Assembly: GCA_017999985.1 (NCBI GenBank)
Contig: JAGNKU010000014.1
Location: forward strand, 62,001-126,000
Source of the DNA: Phycisphaerae bacterium
GTDB lineage: Bacteria; Planctomycetota; Phycisphaerae; UBA1845; Fen-1342
Direction: 5' to 3'
Length of the DNA: 64,000 bases
Shown one piece after another: positions 37,073-45,962 of the stretch (position 1 is the first letter of the stretch; each line of letters begins with the position of its first letter). The notes under the pieces are model-generated. The model was not told the origin of the DNA and made no database searches. It saw nothing but the letters and a program-made list of their open reading frames with translations. A program made the translations under genes and the position numbers.

Positions 37073-39812
37073 GCGGATCCGCACCGCCGGTGCCGTGCTG
37101 GCCATTGCGCTGGGCACCGGCGCCGTGGTGTGGGTGACGTGCTGCTACGAGTCGGTACGTCAGACCATGCTGGCGTGGGCGGCGGGGTACGTCGGCCGCA
37201 GCCACATCACGATTCAGTCGCCGCTGGGCAAATACGACGTCTTCCCGCAACGTCTGCTGCAGAAGATCGCGGCCGTGGACGGCGTGCAGACCGCGGCGGC
37301 GACGCTCGTGCAGCGCCTGCCGTCGGCGACAGAGCAGCGTGGCGCGCCGGTGGCGCCCGAGCTGCGTCAGCCGACGATGTGGGACGTGGATTTCCAGGGG
37401 ATCGACCTGCGGACCGAGTTCGAGGTTCGGCCCGAATGGACGGAGCGTCTGGCGGCGGGGCGGATGCTGGCGGAGACGGACGGGCTGGCGTGCGTGCTGG
37501 AACAGTCCATCGCGGAAGAACAGGGCGTCGGCGTCGGCGACACGCTGCTGGTGTGGGGAACGGGGTTGCCGGAGGATACCCCGACGGCGCTGGAGATTGT
37601 GGGGCTGATCCGGCGGGAGCGGATCGCGCGGTTTCAAAAAGGCGTGGCGCTGCTGCGTCTGCCCGTGCTGCAGCAGCTCAGCCACCGGCAGGCATTCGTC
37701 AACTCGATCGACGTGGTGGTGGCAGATCCGACCCTGGGACGCGTCAATGATGTCGGGGCCCGGATTCGCGCGGCGATCAACCGCGAGTTCCCGAACATGC
37801 TGGTGCGCAGTGCGGCGATGCGCATCGAGCGGATTCGCATGGCGCAGGACCAGCAGCAGGTGGTGCTGATCCTGTTGAGCTGCATGGCGCTGCTGACGGC
37901 GCTGTTCATCATTCTCAGCACGCTGAGCATGGGGATGATCGAGCGCATCACGCAACTCGGGTTGCTGCGCTGCGTGGGCATGACACGCGCGCAGATGGCG
38001 TGGCTGGTGATGGCGGAGGTACTGCCATTGGGGGTGCTGGGCATCAGCCTGGGCGTACCGGTGGGCCTGGCGCTGACCGGGCTCAGTGTCTGGCTGGTGC
38101 CGCAATACGTCGGGCGCTTCACGGTCAGTTGGTGGGGCGTGGTGCTCGCGTGCGGCGCAGGGCTGGCGACGACCCTGATCGCGGCGGTCCTGCCGGCGGC
38201 GGCCTCGGCAACGGTGTCGCCGCTCGAGGCGACGCGGCCGCGCGCGCGGCGCGCGGGGCTCGGCGCGCTGCTGGCGACGTTCGCGATCGCGCTGGCGCTG
38301 CTGGCGGCACAATACTACGTCGTCCAGTACCGCGTGCAGCGCGACATGGCGTTCGTGCAGTGGTCGGCCACCTCGGTCGTGCTGCTGTACCTGCTGTACG
38401 CGAGCGCCGCCCCGTTGCTGGTCTGGATCGTCAGCCGACTGGCTGTGCCGATCACGGCCTTGTTTGTGGCGGTGCGGACGCGTCTCCTGCAGGACCAGGT
38501 GGGCTTCGCCGTCTGGCGCTCGGCCGGCATCTGCTGCGGTCTGATGGTCGGGCTGTCGCTCATCGTGGGATTGATCGTCTTTAATGCCAGCTTCAAGACG
38601 GGCTGGCAGTTCCCGAAGCAGTTCCCGGAGGCGTACATCTGGAGCGATGACCAGATCGAGGGCGATGTCGCGGGGATCGTGGGCCGCACGCCGGGCGTGA
38701 AGAACTTCACCGTTGCCAATGCGCCGAACGTCATCGTGGAGGAGCGGCCGGTGCTGGTGCCGGAGCGCGTGCTGCGCTCGGTGACCTGGTTCCTGGGGAT
38801 CGAACCGGATTCGTTCTTCCGGTTGCTGAAGCTGGAATTCGTCGAGGGCGACGAGGCCTCGGCCCGCGCCAAGCTCAAGCAGGGCGGGCATGTGCTGGTG
38901 GCGGCGGACTTCGCCCGCACGCGGCGCAAGGGCGTGACCGAGGTCCGCGACGAGCAAGGCAACGTGGTGGTCAGCAACACGGTGCGCGTCTGGTTCAACA
39001 GCCGCTGGACGACGTTCAAGGTCGCCGGCGTGATCGATTCGCCCGCGCTGGATATCGCAGCCAGTTATTTCCAGGTGCAGAGTGAGTCGTACATGGCCGC
39101 GGTCGGATCGGTGATCGGGACGAACGACGACTTGAAGCGGCTCTGGCAGATTGACGGCACGAAGCTGATTCTGGTGAATTTTGACCTGCCGCCCGAGCCG
39201 CCGCCGGCCGGCTGGCCGCCGCCGCCGGGGACGCCGGAGGCTGCGGGCCTCTCGCACATGCATTACAACACAAAGCTGCCTGTGGAGCGGCGGTGGCAGA
39301 ACTACCGCGAGACGCGCGTGCTGCAGAACATCCTGTGGGATCTGCGGGCCCACGCGCGCTACGGCACGGCCCGCGAGCTCAAGGACGAAATCGACAGCGA
39401 GTTGACGAAGATGACGTACCTGCTCACGGCGGTGCCGGCGGTGGCGCTGCTGGTGGCGGCGATCGGCGTCGCGAACCTGATGACGGCGAACGTCGCCAGC
39501 CGGACGAAGCAGTTGGCAATGCTGCGCGCGGTGGGGGCGACGCGCAGCCTGGTGTTGCGGATGGTGATCGGCGAGGCGCTGATCCTGGGCTTGCTCGGCA
39601 GCGCGCTGGGCATGGCGCTGGGGCTGCACCTGGCCTGGAACGTCTCGATCATGACCGAGCGGATGTGGGGCTATGCGCTGCCTTTTGCTGTGCCGTGGGA
39701 CTACGTGGGCGTGGCAGTCGCCCTGACGGTCGGCTTGTGCATCGTGGCGGGCGTGCTGCCGGCACGACACGCCTCGCGGACCAACGTGATCGAAGCGCTG
39801 CACGTCGCGTAG
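37029..39812 (+). CDS. FtsX/MacB-type ABC permease, double-domain
   Basis: 927 residues from ATG at 37029. One helix near 16-40, an extracytoplasmic MacB-like domain to about 275, then helices at about 278-310, 325-350 and 370-395, further helices between 415 and 515, a second extracytoplasmic domain at about 520-785, and three final helices (MTYLLTAVPAVALLVAAIGV and others). This ten-helix fused arrangement fits two FtsX units in one chain and so a complete permease with the upstream ATPase. The typical RAVGATRSLVLRMV loop after the last-but-two helix contacts the ATPase. The cargo is unknown, possibly lipids, lipoproteins or toxins. Confidence 0.9.
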   Translation: MRHWSQLATRNWRVKRIRTAGAVLAIALGTGAVVWVTCCYESVRQTMLAWAAGYVGRSHITIQSPLGKYDVFPQRLLQKIAAVDGVQTAAATLVQRLPSATEQRGAPVAPELRQPTMWDVDFQGIDLRTEFEVRPEWTERLAAGRMLAETDGLACVLEQSIAEEQGVGVGDTLLVWGTGLPEDTPTALEIVGLIRRERIARFQKGVALLRLPVLQQLSHRQAFVNSIDVVVADPTLGRVNDVGARIRAAINREFPNMLVRSAAMRIERIRMAQDQQQVVLILLSCMALLTALFIILSTLSMGMIERITQLGLLRCVGMTRAQMAWLVMAEVLPLGVLGISLGVPVGLALTGLSVWLVPQYVGRFTVSWWGVVLACGAGLATTLIAAVLPAAASATVSPLEATRPRARRAGLGALLATFAIALALLAAQYYVVQYRVQRDMAFVQWSATSVVLLYLLYASAAPLLVWIVSRLAVPITALFVAVRTRLLQDQVGFAVWRSAGICCGLMVGLSLIVGLIVFNASFKTGWQFPKQFPEAYIWSDDQIEGDVAGIVGRTPGVKNFTVANAPNVIVEERPVLVPERVLRSVTWFLGIEPDSFFRLLKLEFVEGDEASARAKLKQGGHVLVAADFARTRRKGVTEVRDEQGNVVVSNTVRVWFNSRWTTFKVAGVIDSPALDIAASYFQVQSESYMAAVGSVIGTNDDLKRLWQIDGTKLILVNFDLPPEPPPAGWPPPPGTPEAAGLSHMHYNTKLPVERRWQNYRETRVLQNILWDLRAHARYGTARELKDEIDSELTKMTYLLTAVPAVALLVAAIGVANLMTANVASRTKQLAMLRAVGATRSLVLRMVIGEALILGLLGSALGMALGLHLAWNVSIMTERMWGYALPFAVPWDYVGVAVALTVGLCIVAGVLPARHASRTNVIEALHVA

Positions 39813-39827
39813 CCGAGGGTCGTGTCC

Positions 39828-40895
39828 GTGAAGCTGTTCGCCGCGTTCATTGCTGTGTGCGCGATTATGGTGGGGGTCACGGCGTGGTTCGTCTTCAGCG
39901 GCCTGGAATTCGGGCCGGCTGAGGCGGGGGTCGCTCCGCCGCTGCCGCGCCCGGCGCCGCCCGAGGATCGTCTCCCGGCACCTTCCCCTGATCCGCTCCC
40001 TGGAATCGAAGCGCGCGCTGCCGAACAGCATGTGCCGACCGCGGTGCCGGGCGAAGCGACGCGGGCCCACGTTCTTGCCGCGTCGACTGTTCCGGCCGCG
40101 ACCGCGCCTGCGGCGCAGGCGACCGTGCGGTGGGCCGCTGACCCGGTGGAACAGGCGGATCGCCGGCGGCTTGAGGCGGCCCGGGCGGCGCTGCGGAGCG
40201 ATCCGGACCATCCGGCCGCGCTGCGCGACGAGCTGGCGGCACTGGTGGGGCTGCGACGGTGGGAGGAGGCGGCCAATACTGCAACGCGGCTCGTAAGCCT
40301 GACGCCGGGCGATGATGAGCTGCGGTTTGAGCTGGGGGCCCTGCAGATCAAGGCGCGGCGCTGGACGGAGGCCATTGCCACGCTGCGCGACTGGGTGGCG
40401 CGTCATCCGGCTGAGCCGCGCGGCTGGTTTAACCTCGCGGTAGCGCACCAGGCGGCGGGGCATCTGGCGGATGCGCGTGCAACCTGGGACCGGTGCATGG
40501 CGTTGGCGCCGAGCGTCGAGGCGCGGGCACGGCGCGGTGAAGTCCTGCTGGACGTGGAGGACTGGGCGGCGGCGGCGGACGATTTTGCCGCGGCGTGCGC
40601 GGAGCAGGGGAGTTCGCCGGAGCTGACCCTCAATCTGGCGCTGGCGCTGTGGAAGCTCGGTCGGACGGGCGAGGCGCGGACTCGCTTGCTGGCGCTCCTT
40701 GCCGAACATCCGCGTCACGTGCCGACGTTGAACCGGCTGGCGGAAATGGCGTGGGCGGCCTGCGTGGCCGCGGCGCCCGACGAGCGGCAGCCATGCGAAG
40801 AGGCTGCCGAGTGGTGTCGGCGTTCGCTGGAGTGTGACCCGACGCAGCCGGAAATCGAAGCGCTGCGGGCGGCAGCGCTGCGGCCGCGGAGTTGA
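39828..40895 (+). CDS. Membrane-anchored TPR protein
   Basis: 355 residues from GTG at 39828, chosen for GAGGG eight nt upstream (39822 is also possible). An N-terminal helix (LFAAFIAVCAIMVGVTAWFVF) anchors it, then a Pro/Ala-rich stretch to about 105. From about 115 several tetratricopeptide-like repeats follow (ADRRRLEAARAALRSDPDHP; ELGALQIKARRWTEAIATLR; FNLAVAHQAAGHLADARATW), which form a scaffold for protein contacts. It starts 15 nt after the permease and may be an accessory of that exporter. No enzymatic features are visible. Confidence 0.75.
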   Translation: MKLFAAFIAVCAIMVGVTAWFVFSGLEFGPAEAGVAPPLPRPAPPEDRLPAPSPDPLPGIEARAAEQHVPTAVPGEATRAHVLAASTVPAATAPAAQATVRWAADPVEQADRRRLEAARAALRSDPDHPAALRDELAALVGLRRWEEAANTATRLVSLTPGDDELRFELGALQIKARRWTEAIATLRDWVARHPAEPRGWFNLAVAHQAAGHLADARATWDRCMALAPSVEARARRGEVLLDVEDWAAAADDFAAACAEQGSSPELTLNLALALWKLGRTGEARTRLLALLAEHPRHVPTLNRLAEMAWAACVAAAPDERQPCEEAAEWCRRSLECDPTQPEIEALRAAALRPRS

Positions 40896-40961
40896 AGCCG
40901 CAACCGTTGCAGCGGCGCGCCATCACGTCCTCGCTGCACCAGAACATCCCACCCGGGCGCC

Positions 40962-41522
40962 TCAGCGGGAGCTGCGCCCTCCCGCAGGCATGCGCGGTCG
41001 GCGGGGGCGCGTCTCGATCAGTCCCAGGAGCACGACGGCGGCGAGCAGGAGTGTGGCGCCCATGATCATGATCGCGGGGCGCGTGCGACTGTCGACGAAC
41101 ACGCGCGTCCGGGGGTAGCGCTGCATGACGCGCGCGAGGAAGTCCGACAGCTCGGGCAGCAGTTCGTCCTGGGTACTCACGAACAGGCCGCTGGGGATCG
41201 GCGGCGGGGCGGGGGCGTCCACCGGCGCCCCCGGCACCACTTGGACCGGCTGGGAATCCGAAAGCCGGAGCGAGTGGCCGAAATCCTGCTCGGCCAGGCG
41301 CAGCACATACGCCGGGTCATTGTTCATGTGCTCAATCTGCTTGCGGGCCATCAGCAGTCGCGCCTGGAGCGACTGGAGATGGGCTTCGGTTGCCTGGAGA
41401 TACTCGAGCTGGGCTTGCCGTTCGAGCCACGCCGGCAGGACCAGGCAGGGCGCGAGCGCAGCGGCGCCGAGCAGGGTCATGACCCAGAAAAGCACCGTGT
41501 TTGCGGGTTGCGGGCTTGCCAT
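40962..41522 (-). CDS. FtsB/DivIC-like septum protein downstream of enolase
   Basis: 186 residues from ATG at 41522, with AGGA four nt upstream. One helix (VLFWVMTLLGAAALAPCLVL) near the N-terminus is followed by a coiled coil (YLQATEAHLQSLQARLLMAR) and NNDPAYVLRLAEQDFGHS, which matches the NDPxYIExxAREELG segment of FtsB and DivIC. A second helix (ATLLLAAVVLLGLIET) near the C-terminus is unusual for FtsB. The gene sits directly after eno, as ftsB does in E. coli, supporting a role in divisome assembly (FtsL-B-Q). Bacterial FtsB is about 100 residues, so this version is larger. Confidence 0.7.
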   Translation of the reverse strand: MASPQPANTVLFWVMTLLGAAALAPCLVLPAWLERQAQLEYLQATEAHLQSLQARLLMARKQIEHMNNDPAYVLRLAEQDFGHSLRLSDSQPVQVVPGAPVDAPAPPPIPSGLFVSTQDELLPELSDFLARVMQRYPRTRVFVDSRTRPAIMIMGATLLLAAVVLLGLIETRPRRPRMPAGGRSSR

Positions 41523-41595
41523 GGCGTCCTGCTCGCGACCATCACGGGGCTGGCCGGCACACATCAGCCGGTGAACGCCTGCGCTGCGGCGTCCG

Positions 41596-43358
<1,763 letters not shown>

Positions 43359-43367
43359 CGCCCGCGG

Positions 43368-43396
43368 ATTCTAATGCCGCGCCGCGCGGTTGTCAG
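43368..43396 (-). promoter_or_regulatory. Promoter of the lipoprotein-eno-ftsB operon
   Basis: Minus strand: CTGACA (43396 to 43391), a 17-nt spacer and TAGAAT (43373 to 43368), each matching 5 of 6. Nine bases separate the -10 from the ATG at 43358. Confidence 0.7.
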
Positions 43397-43583
43397 GGCG
43401 GCCATTTTGGCAGGCTCCCGCCGACGTACGCCTTCGCTTCGGATGTGCCACCGCCGATTGGCTGGCTGGCACGGTGCTTGCTTACGATTGGGTAATCGCC
43501 GGAGCGGGCGATCCGCTCGGTCCCGGCGCTCGTAGAATCGGTCGGAAACGACGACACGCAGCGTGGCTGCCTGGAGGCGTGCG

Positions 43584-44432
43584 ATGCGTTGGCTGAACAA
43601 CATCAAGACGGCGGTTCTGCTCGGCTCGCTCATGAGCCTGTGCATGGCGGTGGGCTATTTCGTCGGTGGCGGGACGCAGGGCCTGATCTGGGGCTTTCTG
43701 GCCGGCGGGCTCGGCAATCTGATTGCGTATTTCTTCAGCGACAAGATCGCGCTGGCGACCATGGGGGCGCGCGAAGTGCCGCGCGAGGACATGCCGTGGC
43801 TGCACGACATGGTAGAGCGGCTGGCCGTGCGGGCCGGGCTGCCCAAGCCGCGGGTCTTTGTCTGCCCGCAGGCCGCGCCGAATGCGTTCGCGACGGGGCG
43901 GAACCCGCAGCACGCGGCGGTAGCGGTCACGGCCGGGATGCTGCGCGGCTTCCCACCGCATGAAATCGAGGGTGTGCTCGCCCACGAACTAGCGCACGTC
44001 AAGCATCGCGACGTGCTCATCAGCACGGTCGCGGCGGTCCTTGCGGGCATGATCAGCATGATGGGTTATCTGCTGATGTTCGGCGGCGGGCGCGACCGGG
44101 ATAATCCGCTGGCGGGGATCGGCGCGCTCGCGATGCTGATTCTCTCACCGCTGGCGGCGGGTTTGATCCAGGCGGCCATTTCGCGGCAGCGGGAGTTTGC
44201 CGCGGACTCCTATGGCGGTGAGCTGTGCGGCGATCCGCTGAAGCTGGTGGGGGCGCTGGCGCGTCTGCAGGCTGGCAACGAGCGCATCCCGACGGACACG
44301 AACCCGGCGTTCCACAACCTGTACATCATGGAGCCGCTCTCGTCCCGCGGGGTCATGTCGCTGTTCAGCACCCACCCCCCGACGGAGGCGCGCATCGCCG
44401 CCCTGCGGCGCCAGGCAAGCTCGCAGCGGTAG
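43584..44432 (+). CDS. htpX: M48-family membrane protease HtpX
   Basis: 282 residues from ATG at 43584, with GGAGG six nt upstream. Two N-terminal helices, then LPKPRVFVCPQAAPNAFATG, the zinc motif HELAH at 134-138, two further helices (STVAAVLAGMISMMGYLLM; AMLILSPLAAGLIQAAI), then ISRQREFAADSYG with the third zinc ligand Glu. These match HtpX, a heat-responsive metalloprotease in membrane protein quality control, with its active site in the cytoplasm. STHPPTEARIAAL near the end is the conserved C-terminal motif. Confidence 0.93.
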   Translation: MRWLNNIKTAVLLGSLMSLCMAVGYFVGGGTQGLIWGFLAGGLGNLIAYFFSDKIALATMGAREVPREDMPWLHDMVERLAVRAGLPKPRVFVCPQAAPNAFATGRNPQHAAVAVTAGMLRGFPPHEIEGVLAHELAHVKHRDVLISTVAAVLAGMISMMGYLLMFGGGRDRDNPLAGIGALAMLILSPLAAGLIQAAISRQREFAADSYGGELCGDPLKLVGALARLQAGNERIPTDTNPAFHNLYIMEPLSSRGVMSLFSTHPPTEARIAALRRQASSQR

Positions 44433-44548
44433 CTGAGGGCCGGTAGGTTGGGGGTGCGACGTCCCAGGCACTTCGTCTGTGAGCAGACGCTGCAGGGGGG
44501 CGGTCGTGTCTGCCGGGGGGCGTGGATCGGGAGGCAGAGCAGGACCCC

Positions 44549-44641
44549 AAAGCGATTTGGGGCCACAGTCACGTGGATAGCGGCTGAACCTGCGCGTATG
44601 CCGAGCTCGGTGCCCGGTTGCGCAATGTCCTTGTGGATCAA
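44549..44641 (-). pseudogene. Possible remnant of a GcvT/aminomethyltransferase C-terminus
   Basis: In the gap 44433-44757 the minus strand reads IHKDIAQPGTELGIRAG followed by AAIHVTVAPNRF. This resembles the end of glycine-cleavage T proteins and related aminomethyltransferases (a YVxxDxAxPGTEL strand, then a strand ending in a xVxxxPF motif). No start, no upstream domain and no continuing similarity are visible. It may be a relic, or chance. Nothing else is recognised in the rest of this 325-nt gap. Confidence 0.35.
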
Positions 44642-44757
44642 GACACAGCCGGACCTGCATGCCCTTTACCGAGCGGCGCGGCTGCGAGGGGGTGCGTGCC
44701 CGGCGACCACAGACGCGCGCCCGCGTGTTCAGCGAGGCGACGACGCAGGGATGGGGC

Positions 44758-45906
44758 TTACTGGCCTGCGTGGGGCAGCAGCGGCATCACGATCCCCAGC
44801 GCGATCAGCAGGATGATGATCCACTCGAGAAGTTCCATCCGGCGATTCGCGTTGCGGTCGGACACCTTCTCGTAGATGCTCTCGATGGTCTGCAGCTTCC
44901 GCTGGATGCTCTGGTCCCACTCCGTCAGGTGGAAGCGCTGAGCGGCCAGGCGGTGGACGCGCGCCAGGAACTGGTCGCCGAGGAGCTTGAGCGCGTTGTT
45001 CACGCCCTCGTAGAGCACGGCGTGGTCGGTCTGCAGGCGAGCAATGCGCCACAGGTCGGCCGGGTTGGTGCGCACGAAGGGCAGCCAGCGCTGCCGGCCT
45101 TTCGCCGCGATCTGGTACGCCTGGTCGAGCACGTCGTCGAGGCGGTCGTCGAGGTAGCGCAGCTCGAGCAGCTCGATGTTGGCGAATTCGAGCACGGCGC
45201 GCACGTCATCCAGGTTGCGCCCGAACAGCAGGGCCGCGTTCCAGTCGATCAGCGTGCGGTCGTCGGGGGCATACGAGATCGCACACGCCAGCGTGTCGTC
45301 GATTTCCTGGGCGGCCAGCGGCGTGCGCTCGGCGCGCAGCACCTGGGCCAGCAACGCGGCGTGCTCGCGCAACGTGTCGTGGAGCTCGGCCGCCGGCGCC
45401 AGCTCTTCGAGCTGGTAGACTTGGTAGTCCTCGACGAGGTCGGCGATAGCGGGGTGCGCGACCGTCGGCCCGAGCTGCTGCGCGAGCGATTCGACGAGTC
45501 GGCGCGATTCGGCCAGCAAGGCGCTGTGGGCATAGAGCTCGGTGCTGACGGCCAGCAGGTCCGCGAAGGGGCCATGAAGGGGAATGCTGTACTGCACGGA
45601 CACGGCGCCGAAGTCGAACAGCAGGATATCGACGGCGGTATCGGTGGCCTGTGCACCGACTTGGATCGGGGCGCTGTTGAGCGTCAAGCGCACCGGGGCT
45701 GGTTGGTAATCAAAGTAGTGCGGCGTGCGCCGCTGGGCCCGGAGCGAACCGCGTTGCGTGCCGGCGGCGATCCGCTGCTCGGCTTGCTCGAGATTGATTG
45801 CCAGCCCGACGTCGTACGCGAACATGGCGTAGCAGGTGCCCCGAACGACGCGTGGCTGCGGCGACTGCGACGGCGGGGTTCCTGGGGTTGGTACCTGTGG
45901 CGGCAT
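44758..45906 (-). CDS. RMD1/YagE (DUF155) family protein
   Basis: 382 residues from ATG at 45906, with GGGAAG eight nt upstream. The central block with DILLFDFGAVSVQYSIPLHG, LAVSTELYAHSAL and RLVESLAQQL, and the terminal EKVSDRNANRRMELLEWIII plus a single helix (IILLIALGIVMPLL), match the RMD1/RMND1 family, whose members sit in the inner membrane of mitochondria and in bacterial membranes. Function in bacteria is not established; eukaryotic members affect mitochondrial translation and meiotic division. The gene starts about 57 nt from the kinase gene on the same strand but is not evidently coupled. Confidence 0.8.
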   Translation of the reverse strand: MPPQVPTPGTPPSQSPQPRVVRGTCYAMFAYDVGLAINLEQAEQRIAAGTQRGSLRAQRRTPHYFDYQPAPVRLTLNSAPIQVGAQATDTAVDILLFDFGAVSVQYSIPLHGPFADLLAVSTELYAHSALLAESRRLVESLAQQLGPTVAHPAIADLVEDYQVYQLEELAPAAELHDTLREHAALLAQVLRAERTPLAAQEIDDTLACAISYAPDDRTLIDWNAALLFGRNLDDVRAVLEFANIELLELRYLDDRLDDVLDQAYQIAAKGRQRWLPFVRTNPADLWRIARLQTDHAVLYEGVNNALKLLGDQFLARVHRLAAQRFHLTEWDQSIQRKLQTIESIYEKVSDRNANRRMELLEWIIILLIALGIVMPLLPHAGQ

Positions 45907-45962
45907 CGTGCGGCTTCCCGGTCGGGGGCGGTTGCGCTGGGACGCATAGTAGTGTAGCGGCG

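Noticed and set aside
36972-40718. 1248-codon ORF on the minus strand
   Set aside because: Antisense to the ABC ATPase end, the FtsX-type permease and the TPR gene; product rich in Arg/His/Gln without any fold signature.
44433-44757. Small protein genes in the htpX-RMD1 gap
   Set aside because: ORFs here overlap htpX antisense or have no start context; only the possible GcvT remnant is worth noting.
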